Positions 44,425-53,176 of a stretch of 64,000 nucleotides of DNA are shown here, piece after piece. Numbering within the stretch: position 1 is the first letter of the stretch; every line of letters begins with the position of its first letter. A model generated the notes under the pieces. That model was not told the origin of the DNA and made no database searches. It saw only the letters and a program-made list of their open reading frames with translations. Position numbers and translations under genes: made by a program. This DNA comes from CALKJP01 sp046299555 (GTDB taxonomy: Bacteria > Bacteroidota > Bacteroidia > JACCXN01): contig JBKBHS010000004.1 in assembly GCA_046299555.1 (NCBI GenBank), positions 62,001-126,000 of the forward strand, given 5' to 3'.

Positions 44425-46320
44425 ATGAAAAAAATCTACCTGTTCATCGTATTATGTGTTTCATTGTTGCTAACAAACTTAATTTATGCGCAAACAGTTA
44501 CTACCATTGCCTCAACTACTTGTAATCCTCATGGATTAGCTGTTGATAACATTGGAAATGTATATTTTTCTGAAACAAGCAGTTGTTATCAAATAAATAA
44601 ATTAGATACAGCGGGAAATATTATCACTTTTGCTACTTTAACAAACGATCCGGCACAGTTAGTTTATCGCAATGGTTACATTTATGTTGCGTATCATTGG
44701 AGTGCCGAAAAAAAGATAGTACGAATCCCTCTTTCTGGTGGTGCTCCACAAGACTATGTAACAAACATTGGAGATACATATGGTGCATGGGGTATGGTAT
44801 TTGATGGAGATACATTGTTTTTTGTTGAATATGCTAATCAAAGAATATACAAAGTATTACCCGGAGGAGGAGCTGTTGGTGGGCCTAATGTAATACCTAT
44901 TCAGAATACAATATTCGGAATAGCAGGAAGTAGTAAAAGAACATGTGGGTTAAATTTTTTACCAAATGGAAATTTTATAGTAAGCACCTTATATGATGGA
45001 GGTAAAATTTATGAAGTAAATCGTCAAACCGGCAGTGTTTCATTATTATTAACAGCTCCTGATAATATTATAATAGATGTTACCAAAATTGGTAATTTGT
45101 ATTATTTAACGGGTTACAATACACATAAAATTTATACCTTGGATCCAATATCCTTAAATGTAACAACATATGCTGGTACAGGTTCTGCTGGCAATACAGA
45201 TGGACCTTTATTAATTTCTACATTTACACAACCATATTTTATTAGTGAGGATATTTACGGAAATATTTATGTTACCTGTAGTGGCTCCAATAAAGTTCGT
45301 AAAATTTGGGATTGTCATCTCATCAATTCAAGTTTTACTTATAATAATGCATGCATAGGAGGGAACGCATTAGTGCAGGTAAATAGTAGCGGAGGTAATT
45401 TTAGCCATTCGTATTCGTGGACAGGACCAAACTCTTTTACTGCCAGCGGTTCAACCATTAACTTCCCATTAAACTCAAATACACTTGGTACCTATACCGT
45501 TCAAATAACCGATTTGTTTGGATGTACCAAAACAGATTCTATTCAAATTACAGATCCTACAACATATGGCAGCATTACGGCAACTACTTGTGGACAGTAT
45601 ACTTCACCCAGTGGAAATTATGTATGGACAAGCAGCGGAACCTACGCGGATACTATTGCAAATGCAACAGGATGTGATAGTGTGATTTCAGTAAGTTTAA
45701 CTATAACACCTAATAGTACAAATACAATTACGGTTAGCTCTTGCAATAATTATACTTCTCCCAGTGGAAATTATGTATGGACAAATAGTGGAACTTATGT
45801 AGATACAATTCCGAATAGTGCCGGATGTGATAGCATCATTACCATTCAACTTACCATAAACACTATTACTAATCTGACAACCACGGTGAGTGGCAACACA
45901 ATTACAGCGAACAATACGAATGCAAGCTATCAGTGGTTAGATTGTGGTAATAATTATGCCGTAATATCAGGTGCAACCAGTCAAGTATTTACACCAGCTG
46001 TAAGTGGGAGTTATGCGGTTCAGCTTACCGAAAATGGTTGTGTGGATACAAGTGCATGTGTAAGTATAACAATTTTAGGAATAGAAGAATCAAACAAAGA
46101 AAATACTTGGAGTATTTATCCCAATCCAAACAGAGGGCATTTTACTATCGAGGCACAAGCAGGAATGCAGTTTGAATTGATGGATTATACCGGTAAAATT
46201 ATCCTCAGCTATCAGGCATGGCAAGATAGAATTCATATTCAAGAAGAATTATCAAGTGGTTTGTATTTGATAAGAAATACAGAAAGTGGTTCAGTTCAAA
46301 AGCTTGTAATACAGAATTAA
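44425..46320 (+). CDS. Secreted NHL-propeller/Ig-like protein with T9SS type A sorting domain
   Basis: A 631-residue surface protein. The signal peptide is at about 1-23. Residues 25-300 form an NHL/SMP-30-like propeller (GLAVDNIGNVYFSET, GPLLISTFTQPYFISEDIYGNIYV in two parts). One Ig-like domain and two short repeats with SPSGNYVWT(S/N)SGTY follow (390-480), then a type A sorting domain (about 558-631). Its last 83 codons are almost the same in protein and DNA as those of the gene upstream. It is preceded by element R copy 1 and followed by copy 2. Confidence 0.83.
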   Translation: MKKIYLFIVLCVSLLLTNLIYAQTVTTIASTTCNPHGLAVDNIGNVYFSETSSCYQINKLDTAGNIITFATLTNDPAQLVYRNGYIYVAYHWSAEKKIVRIPLSGGAPQDYVTNIGDTYGAWGMVFDGDTLFFVEYANQRIYKVLPGGGAVGGPNVIPIQNTIFGIAGSSKRTCGLNFLPNGNFIVSTLYDGGKIYEVNRQTGSVSLLLTAPDNIIIDVTKIGNLYYLTGYNTHKIYTLDPISLNVTTYAGTGSAGNTDGPLLISTFTQPYFISEDIYGNIYVTCSGSNKVRKIWDCHLINSSFTYNNACIGGNALVQVNSSGGNFSHSYSWTGPNSFTASGSTINFPLNSNTLGTYTVQITDLFGCTKTDSIQITDPTTYGSITATTCGQYTSPSGNYVWTSSGTYADTIANATGCDSVISVSLTITPNSTNTITVSSCNNYTSPSGNYVWTNSGTYVDTIPNSAGCDSIITIQLTINTITNLTTTVSGNTITANNTNASYQWLDCGNNYAVISGATSQVFTPAVSGSYAVQLTENGCVDTSACVSITILGIEESNKENTWSIYPNPNRGHFTIEAQAGMQFELMDYTGKIILSYQAWQDRIHIQEELSSGLYLIRNTESGSVQKLVIQN

Positions 46321-46334
46321 GAATAAAATTTTTA

Positions 46335-46417
46335 GGCGGGTTTTAGTACAAAACCCGCCCCCTGCAACGGGGGTTTGTTGCAAGCGCGGTACCCGAAAAG
46401 CGTAATAGAGAGTAGGG
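46335..46417 (+). ncRNA. Structured intergenic element R, copy 2
   Basis: An 83-base copy of the element at 44322. The first hairpin is identical. The CCCC/GGGG pairing is lengthened to five pairs. In the short stem the outer pair changes from C-G to G-U (GCGC with GCGT), which keeps pairing. It starts 14 bases after the preceding stop and ends 20 bases before ATG 46438. Confidence 0.5.
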
Positions 46418-46437
46418 GCGTAACTATCAATTTAAAA

Positions 46438-48234
46438 ATGAAAAAGGTTTTTTATAGCATTTGTTTTATTGCAATTTCATTTTCAATTTCTGCTCAAAAC
46501 TATGAAGTTGAAACTACTAAATTTAATTTATCAGATTATAAAATTGAAAAAGGTTGGAAATCATATGGTTCTTTTGTCAATAATAATGGTGATTATGTTA
46601 TAAAGTTTGGCTCTGCCTATTGTGATGTTGATTTGAGTACATCTTATACTTATGATACCAAGACTATTAAAGCAAATTTTAAAGGAGTAGCTTATAAATT
46701 TAAAGAAGTTGTTTTTGGTCAAAATTTACAATTTAAAGAACTTATTTCAAAAGATTTTCCTACAACTGTTGATGCTTTGCAGTATCAAAAAGATCTTTTT
46801 GGTAAAACATTCGAGCCGATTAATGCGAATGTTTTTGAAAAAATTGCAAAAAATAATCCTTATGCAATTATAGGTAAAAGTATCACCGAAGGTGTAGCTT
46901 ACATGCCTAAATTAACAAGTGATTATATTGGGCAATTTATTGTATTTCCGGTTACAAAAGCTGCCATTGGTAAACCTAATAATAAAATTTCAACGGCATT
47001 TATAATGTCAACTGTAAAAGGCAACTTAGAAGTAAAAGGATATTACGAAAAAGCAAGTTGCAGCGAAGTGCCTATTTATTTACCAATGGAACAAATAGAC
47101 ACAAAAGAAAATAAGAATGAATTGTGGATATTAGCAAATAATGTGGTATATCCAGGCGGTGGAATAATTGGATATTTTACAAAAGATGTAGTGCCTGATG
47201 ATGGCAAATTACATGTTATTTACAGACAATTTGATGAAAACTTGAATGAATTAAATAGGTTGGATTTACCATTTGATTATACTCCGGTTTTTCAAAATTT
47301 TACTTATAAAAACAACGATCAGTATGATATGATATTAATTGCACAATCTTCGAATAAGGGTGCTCCACATCCTGCATTTAGCAAAATGCATAAAGAGAAA
47401 AATCCAAATCAAGCTGAGTTGATATATATAGATGGTAAAACATTAAAAGTAAAGCATAGAATTCCATTTGAACTTCCATATTCTAAATGGTATAAAATTA
47501 CAATGCTTACAAATAATGATAATGAAGTATATTTTATGGGTAAATGTGCAACAGATAACAAAACAGCTATGAATCATATTGATTGGGGGGATAAGGGCTT
47601 AGATAATTTTCAGATTTTAAAATTTAAAAATGGGAAAATTGACTGGATAAAAGGTGTAGATGCCAAGGGTGATGCCGCTAAAATAAAATTGGTTACGGGT
47701 GAAAAAATAAAAGGCAAATCTGAGAAAAAAATTATTATTAGAACCATAAACCCTGAAAATGCAAATGAAGTTGTTTTCTTAGATGATAAATTTTATATAC
47801 AAGGACAGGTATTTAATGGTCAATCATATGTAGCAGAGTTTAATAGTAATACAGGCGATTTACTTAACTACTATGTAAAGCCTGAGTCAATTAAAGCAAA
47901 ACAAAACCTTGTTTTTTCAAAGGATAAAAAAAGTATTTATTGGTTAACATATAATTTTAAAAACTATAATAAATACGATAGTAAAACCGGTGTGCTTACA
48001 AGTGATAAAATTCCAGGTATGATTGCAGGTGAGTTATTTGTTTCTAAGTTAGGAGTAGGAACCGGCAATTTTACACCCTTTACACAATTGGGTAAAGAAG
48101 AGTGGCTTATTTCATACCATGAACCAGTTATTTTAGATGAATATACAGCTGATTCGTTTATATTATATGGCCGCACTATTGCTAAAAAAGCTAAGAATAG
48201 CGAATTGGTTTTAGTGAAAGTAAAAAAGAACTAA
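46438..48234 (+). CDS. Secreted protein of unknown function, between two R elements
   Basis: A 598-residue protein I do not recognise. It has a signal peptide (MKKVFYSICFIAISFSISAQ) and a body rich in Lys, Asn and aromatic residues with repeated beta strands. KNGKIDWIKGVDAKGD and YVAEFNSNTGDLLNYYV suggest a propeller-like fold. There is no T9SS sorting domain. The start at 46438 is preferred over 46375, since the longer frame would begin inside element R copy 2. It is flanked by R copies 2 and 3, so it belongs by position to the same gene group as its T9SS neighbours. Confidence 0.72.
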   Translation: MKKVFYSICFIAISFSISAQNYEVETTKFNLSDYKIEKGWKSYGSFVNNNGDYVIKFGSAYCDVDLSTSYTYDTKTIKANFKGVAYKFKEVVFGQNLQFKELISKDFPTTVDALQYQKDLFGKTFEPINANVFEKIAKNNPYAIIGKSITEGVAYMPKLTSDYIGQFIVFPVTKAAIGKPNNKISTAFIMSTVKGNLEVKGYYEKASCSEVPIYLPMEQIDTKENKNELWILANNVVYPGGGIIGYFTKDVVPDDGKLHVIYRQFDENLNELNRLDLPFDYTPVFQNFTYKNNDQYDMILIAQSSNKGAPHPAFSKMHKEKNPNQAELIYIDGKTLKVKHRIPFELPYSKWYKITMLTNNDNEVYFMGKCATDNKTAMNHIDWGDKGLDNFQILKFKNGKIDWIKGVDAKGDAAKIKLVTGEKIKGKSEKKIIIRTINPENANEVVFLDDKFYIQGQVFNGQSYVAEFNSNTGDLLNYYVKPESIKAKQNLVFSKDKKSIYWLTYNFKNYNKYDSKTGVLTSDKIPGMIAGELFVSKLGVGTGNFTPFTQLGKEEWLISYHEPVILDEYTADSFILYGRTIAKKAKNSELVLVKVKKN

Positions 48235-48245
48235 AATAATTTTTT

Positions 48246-48334
48246 GGCGGGTTTTGACTACAACTAAAACCCGCCCCCTCCAACGGGGTCTTGTTGCAAA
48301 CCGCGGTACCTGAAAAGCGGCAAAAAGAGTAGGG
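48246..48334 (+). ncRNA. Structured intergenic element R, copy 3
   Basis: An 89-base copy of the element at 44322. The first stem is kept but its loop is five bases longer. CCCC/GGGG and CCGC/GCGG stems are kept, and one pair of the GCAAC/GTTGC alternative is lost. It starts 11 bases after the preceding stop and ends 21 bases before ATG 48356. Confidence 0.5.
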
Positions 48335-48355
48335 ATAAATTTAAAATCAAAGAAG

Positions 48356-50020
48356 ATGAAAATTACAAATTTTACGCTAAAATTCTATTTCATTATTCTG
48401 TATTTTTTCATGGTGAATAGTTTGTTTTCTCAAGCTCCTGCATGGAACTGGGTTAGTACAGGTGGTGGTGTAGGTATTTCTAATTATGCTACCTCTTGTG
48501 TTAATGATAATGCTGGTAATACTTTTTTATCTGGATTGCATAATGATACCATGATGATTCAAAAGTTTGATCCCAATGGTAATTTAGTTTGGATGACTAA
48601 ACCCGTTATTAAAGGCTCAGTTCCTCAAAGCAGGATATATGACATAGCATTGGATTCTTTTGGTAATGTGTATGTGGGCGGAACCTTTCATGATACTTGT
48701 TATTTCGGATCAATCATGTTAATATCAGATACGGTTAATAGCAATCCATCTTCTGCAGGCTTCTTGGCAAAACTTGATCCTAATGGAAATTTTATCTGGG
48801 CTATTAATGCTATACAATCAAGTTCTTGTCAATCTGTTGCTGTTGATCAAAATAATGATATTATCATTGGCGGAACTGCAGGTATTTATTCCAATTTTGT
48901 TATTTCCGGACAAAGCGTTTCTATCACTAGTCCTAAACAGCATTTATTTATGGCAAAAATAAACTCATCAGGAGTAGGGATATGGGCTAAGGTATTTGAA
49001 TCTGCACCTTCAAACCCAACTTTAGGGAAATCTGCTGTTCATGATATTTGTACAGATAATTCAGGAAATGTTTACTTCACAGGGTATTTTTCATATTCTG
49101 TTAATTTTGGAGGCGTTGCCCTAACTGCAAGCGGTTCAGAAATTTATTTGGCTAAATTAGATGCAAACGGCAACACAGTTTGGGTAAAACAAAGCAATTC
49201 CAGTTTATCCTACAAAGGTGCGTGTGGTCAAGGGGTAGGTGTTGATGCATCCGGAGATGTATATTTATTAGGATGGATAGAAGAAAATACCAATTTTGGT
49301 AGCTTCACTGCAACATATGGTGGGACACCATCTTCCCAAAATACCATTGTACTCGTTAAATACAACTCTTCAGGAACCGAGCAATGGGCAAAAGCCTTTG
49401 GTAAAGTAAAATCCGATAGTTATTACGGACGCACAATCGGATATTCATTAACAAGTTCAGGCGACAGTTACATAGGATCTTCTGCTGGAAATTTTGTTTC
49501 AGGCGGGATAGATTTTGGGGATGGTATTTCACAAAGCTTTCCAGTAAATGGTTTTATAATAAATTATGTAGTGAAAGTGAACAATTCCGGGGTAACCCAA
49601 TGGGCTAAATTTAACAATTCCAACACTACTGATAAGTTCTATAGTTCATCCATTGATGCAGCAGAAAATGTATATGTTTGCGGTTACTGGATTACTGGTA
49701 CGGGATTCGATAATTTAATAGCACCTACAGGTCCGTATGGAATTTTATTGGCTAAACTTGGTTCTAATCCAATTAACTCAATAACAGATTATATCAACAA
49801 TTCTTCTGCCTTTTTGATTTACCCCAACCCAGCCACCAATCAAATTACCATTCAAAGCGAGCAAGCCGGAGTATTTGATTTGTTAGATATACAAGGCAGA
49901 GTGTTACAAAGCTTTACGGTGAACAATAGCCAAGAAACCATACCACTTAATTATTCAGCGGGCATGTATTTTATTCGCGAACAAAAAAGCGGTGTTGTGC
50001 AGAAAGTAATTATCGAGTAA
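48356..50020 (+). CDS. Secreted SBBP beta-propeller protein with T9SS type A sorting domain
   Basis: A 554-residue surface protein. The signal peptide is at 1-26. Residues 30-470 hold SBBP-like propeller repeats of the form DxxGNVYVGGxF ... AKLDxNGNxxWxK (for example AKLDANGNTVWVKQS). A type A sorting domain ends it (about 483-554; IYPNPATNQITIQS ... GMYFIREQKSG). The last 150 or so bases and the terminator are nearly the same as those of the next gene. Its leader contains element R copy 3. Function is unknown. Confidence 0.83.
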   Translation: MKITNFTLKFYFIILYFFMVNSLFSQAPAWNWVSTGGGVGISNYATSCVNDNAGNTFLSGLHNDTMMIQKFDPNGNLVWMTKPVIKGSVPQSRIYDIALDSFGNVYVGGTFHDTCYFGSIMLISDTVNSNPSSAGFLAKLDPNGNFIWAINAIQSSSCQSVAVDQNNDIIIGGTAGIYSNFVISGQSVSITSPKQHLFMAKINSSGVGIWAKVFESAPSNPTLGKSAVHDICTDNSGNVYFTGYFSYSVNFGGVALTASGSEIYLAKLDANGNTVWVKQSNSSLSYKGACGQGVGVDASGDVYLLGWIEENTNFGSFTATYGGTPSSQNTIVLVKYNSSGTEQWAKAFGKVKSDSYYGRTIGYSLTSSGDSYIGSSAGNFVSGGIDFGDGISQSFPVNGFIINYVVKVNNSGVTQWAKFNNSNTTDKFYSSSIDAAENVYVCGYWITGTGFDNLIAPTGPYGILLAKLGSNPINSITDYINNSSAFLIYPNPATNQITIQSEQAGVFDLLDIQGRVLQSFTVNNSQETIPLNYSAGMYFIREQKSGVVQKVIIE

Positions 50021-50037
50021 AATTTTTAAAATCAAAA

Positions 50038-50069
50038 AACAAGGGGCGAATATTCGCCCCTTGTTTTTT
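50038..50069 (+). terminator. Terminator after the SBBP protein gene
   Basis: AACAAGGGGCGAA pairs with TTCGCCCCTTGTT around TA and runs into T's. Outer A/T pairing extends the stem to about 18 bases. A near copy follows the next gene. Confidence 0.88.
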
Positions 50070-50134
50070 GTGAATTTAATAAAATGTTATAAAATTGATA
50101 GGAAATTAAAAATTTTAATTCTATGCAAGGATTT

Positions 50135-53047
50135 ATGAAATCAATTCAAAAGGTTTTGGTTTTTGTAATTTCATTCATGTTCATTAGCATAAAAACATTA
50201 CATGCTATAGAATTTTCTAATGCTCAGCAAGCCTTATCTAAATTAGATAAAAATTACTTCATCGAAAACAAGGGCCAATGGCACAGCGATGTGTTGTATC
50301 TGGCAAGATTAGGCGGTTTGGATGCGTGGATTACCAAGTACGGTGTAAATTATACCTTTTACAAATTAGAAGAAATCCCTAACGAATCCATAGCAAAAAA
50401 AGGACGATTTCCGGATAAAATTAGGCATAAGGATTATAATGTAATAGGGCATAGAGTATTGATGAAATTGCAAAACTATAATTCTAATTCTGTTAGTGAG
50501 GGGAAACAAAAGCAAGAAGGCTATTATAATTATTTCATAGGTAATGATGATAGTAAACATGCTTCATTTGTACGACTTTACAATGAAGTATTAATTAAGA
50601 ACATATATAACGGTATTGATATACGTTATTATTTTGATAAAGGATTTTTGCGCTTTGATTATATAGTGCATCCTGGAGCAGAGCCAAATCAAATTGTGTT
50701 TAGTTTAAAAGGAAGTGAAAAGACATATGTAAATGAAAAAGGTAATTTAGTTTTTAAAACTCGCTTTGGAGAAACAAGTTTAACAGAATTAAACGTATAT
50801 CAACAAGATAAAAGAAATACAATATCTTCAAGTTTTAAGGCTAAATCAAAAGATTTATGGACTTTTCAAATTAATTCCTATGATCGAACAAAAGATTTAA
50901 TAATTGATCCATTGATTTATTCTACGTATATTGGAGGAAGCAATTTAGATGAAGCTAATGGAATAGAAGTTGATGGTAATGGTAATGCATATATAACTGG
51001 GGATACGTATTCAACTGAATATGATATTTTACCAGGAGCATTTCAGTATACAATTGCAGGATGGGTTGATGTTTTTATTACAAAGTTAAATACTTTAGGA
51101 AATGCTTTAATATATTCTACTTATATTGGAGGAAATGGTGATGATATTGGATACGATGTTAAGGTGGATGGGAATGGAAATACCTTTATAACAGGGATAA
51201 CATCTTCAACTAATTATGATATTACTACAGGAGCGTATCAGACAACAAATGATGGAGGGGATTATGATGTTTTTGTTACAAAAATAAATTCTAATGGAAG
51301 CTCTTTATTGTATTCTACCTACTTAGGCGGAAGTGATTTAGATGTTGGCCTGAATATTGCAATAGATGCAACTGGTAGTGCTTATGTTACAGGTTATACA
51401 TATTCAAATAATTTTGATATTACTGCCGGGGCTTTTCAAACATCCATGGCAGGCTTTTCAGATGCATTTGTAACTAAATTAAATTCTACAGGAAACGCAT
51501 TGGTTTATTCTACATATATAGGTGGAAGTGATTATGAATTTAGTTATGGGTTGATTATTGATAATACAGGAAATACTTATATTGTTGGCCAAACATTATC
51601 AACTGATTTTGATATTACCTTGGGGGCTTTTCAAACAATTTACGGAGGAAATTGTGATGTTTTTGTAACAAAATTAAATTCTAATGGAAACTCGCTTGAA
51701 TATTCAACTTATATAGGAGGAAGCGATGAAGATTTTGGATATTCAATAGCTTTAGATAATAATGGCAATACTTATATTACCGGCTATACTTGGTCAACAG
51801 ATTTTGATATAACAACGGGTGCCTTTCAAAATTCTAATCAAGGAAGCTGCGATGCTTTTATAACCAAACTAAATTTTAATGGAAGCTCTTTAGAATATTC
51901 TACATACTTAGGCGGAGGAGATTGGGATTTTGGTAAAGCTATAACCATTGATGGGAATGGAAATATTTATATTACCGGTTGGACACAATCAATTAATTTT
52001 GATACTACCCCTGGAGCTTTTCAGACAATATATGGAGGAGGAACTTATGACGTATTTGTTACAAAGTTTAATCCCTCTGGAAGTGGATTAATTTATTCTA
52101 CTTATTTAGGAGGTAATGATATTGAATTTGTTTCAGATATTGATATAGATGCTAATGGGAATGCATATTTAACTGGATATACATCCTCAACAAATTTTGA
52201 TATAACATCAGGGGCATTTCAGACAAACTTTGAAGGATTTTATGATGTATTTGTTACTAAAATTTGTTTTGAATCAATTGCATTAATTTCTGCTAATGCT
52301 ACAACAAATCAATCTGTATGTATAAATGTAGCTATTTCAAATATTGTCTACATAATAACAGGAGCTACAGGAGTTGTTATTACAGGATTGCCATCAGGAG
52401 TTTCAGGAAACTTTAATGGGAGTAATCTAACTATTAGTGGAACACCAAACCAAACTGGAATTTTCAACTATACGGTTACTCTCACGGGGGGATGTGGTAG
52501 TGTAATAACTAATGGTACCATTACTGTTAATCCAAATATTTCTATTACACTAAGCTCCTCAGCAGGCACAGACAACCAAACTCTGTGTATCAATACTCCT
52601 ATTACCAATATCACCTACAGCGCCTCCGGAGCAACAGGAGCAAGCGTATCCGGCTTACCAAGTGGTGTAAATAGTAATTTTTCAGGTGGAGTGGTAACTA
52701 TTAGCGGTACACCTACGCTAATTGGAACATTCAACTACACGATTACACCAATGGGGGGATGTGGGAATGTTAGTGCAATTGGTAGCATTACAGTAAACGA
52801 TTGTTTAGGTATAGATCAAATGGATAATCAAACTTCATGGAGTATATACCCCAACCCTGCTAAACATCAATTTACGATAAAAACCGAAAACGGAGGACTA
52901 TTTGAATTGTTGGATATACAGGGTAGAGTGTTACAAAGTTTTTCGGTAAACAACAACCAAGAAACCATATCACTTAATTATTCTCCGGGCATGTATTTTA
53001 TTCGCGAACAAAAAAGCGGTTTTGTGCAGAAAGTAATTATCGAGTAA
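50135..53047 (+). CDS. Secreted DUF7948/SBBP-repeat protein with T9SS type A sorting domain
   Basis: A 970-residue surface protein. A signal peptide is followed by a DUF7948-like domain (about 30-265; FIENKGQWHSDVLYLARLGG, FDYIVHPGAEPNQI). Seven SBBP repeats of about 57 residues follow, each with YSTYIGGSxxD and GNxYITGxTxSTxFDIT (about 268-710). Two Ig-like repeats (GASVSGLPSGVNSNFSGG type) and a type A sorting domain (about 900-970) end it. ATG 50135 is preferred over ATG 50123 because AAGGA precedes it closely and the signal peptide starts there. It forms a pair with the gene upstream through the shared 3' end. Confidence 0.84.
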   Translation: MKSIQKVLVFVISFMFISIKTLHAIEFSNAQQALSKLDKNYFIENKGQWHSDVLYLARLGGLDAWITKYGVNYTFYKLEEIPNESIAKKGRFPDKIRHKDYNVIGHRVLMKLQNYNSNSVSEGKQKQEGYYNYFIGNDDSKHASFVRLYNEVLIKNIYNGIDIRYYFDKGFLRFDYIVHPGAEPNQIVFSLKGSEKTYVNEKGNLVFKTRFGETSLTELNVYQQDKRNTISSSFKAKSKDLWTFQINSYDRTKDLIIDPLIYSTYIGGSNLDEANGIEVDGNGNAYITGDTYSTEYDILPGAFQYTIAGWVDVFITKLNTLGNALIYSTYIGGNGDDIGYDVKVDGNGNTFITGITSSTNYDITTGAYQTTNDGGDYDVFVTKINSNGSSLLYSTYLGGSDLDVGLNIAIDATGSAYVTGYTYSNNFDITAGAFQTSMAGFSDAFVTKLNSTGNALVYSTYIGGSDYEFSYGLIIDNTGNTYIVGQTLSTDFDITLGAFQTIYGGNCDVFVTKLNSNGNSLEYSTYIGGSDEDFGYSIALDNNGNTYITGYTWSTDFDITTGAFQNSNQGSCDAFITKLNFNGSSLEYSTYLGGGDWDFGKAITIDGNGNIYITGWTQSINFDTTPGAFQTIYGGGTYDVFVTKFNPSGSGLIYSTYLGGNDIEFVSDIDIDANGNAYLTGYTSSTNFDITSGAFQTNFEGFYDVFVTKICFESIALISANATTNQSVCINVAISNIVYIITGATGVVITGLPSGVSGNFNGSNLTISGTPNQTGIFNYTVTLTGGCGSVITNGTITVNPNISITLSSSAGTDNQTLCINTPITNITYSASGATGASVSGLPSGVNSNFSGGVVTISGTPTLIGTFNYTITPMGGCGNVSAIGSITVNDCLGIDQMDNQTSWSIYPNPAKHQFTIKTENGGLFELLDIQGRVLQSFSVNNNQETISLNYSPGMYFIREQKSGFVQKVIIE

Positions 53048-53064
53048 AATTTTTAAAAACAAAA

Positions 53065-53096
53065 AACAAGGGGCGAATTTTCGCCCCATTGTTTTT
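53065..53096 (+). terminator. Terminator after the DUF7948/SBBP gene
   Basis: GGGGCGAA pairs with TTCGCCCC around TT, flanked by A and T runs. It is a diverged copy of the terminator at 50038. Confidence 0.85.
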
Positions 53097-53108
53097 AAGT
53101 AAATAATA

Positions 53109-53124
53109 TACAGCATTTGCAGTA
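53109..53124. promoter_or_regulatory. Near-palindrome upstream of the lipoprotein gene
   Basis: TACAGCATTTGCAGTA differs by two bases from the perfect palindrome at 39562-39577. It lies 52 bases before ATG 53177. Confidence 0.35.
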
Positions 53125-53176
53125 TTGAAATTTATAATTGATAAAATCAATTTTGTGCATCTAAAACATAATTTAT

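Noticed and set aside
44322..48334. Element R as integron attC sites
   Set aside because: I do not see the attC core GTTRRRY/RYYYAAC pair at the ends of the element, and no integron integrase is in the window.
50900..52260. CRISPR-like array from regular repeats
   Set aside because: The 171-base period comes from SBBP protein repeats in an open reading frame, without short identical repeats and unique spacers.
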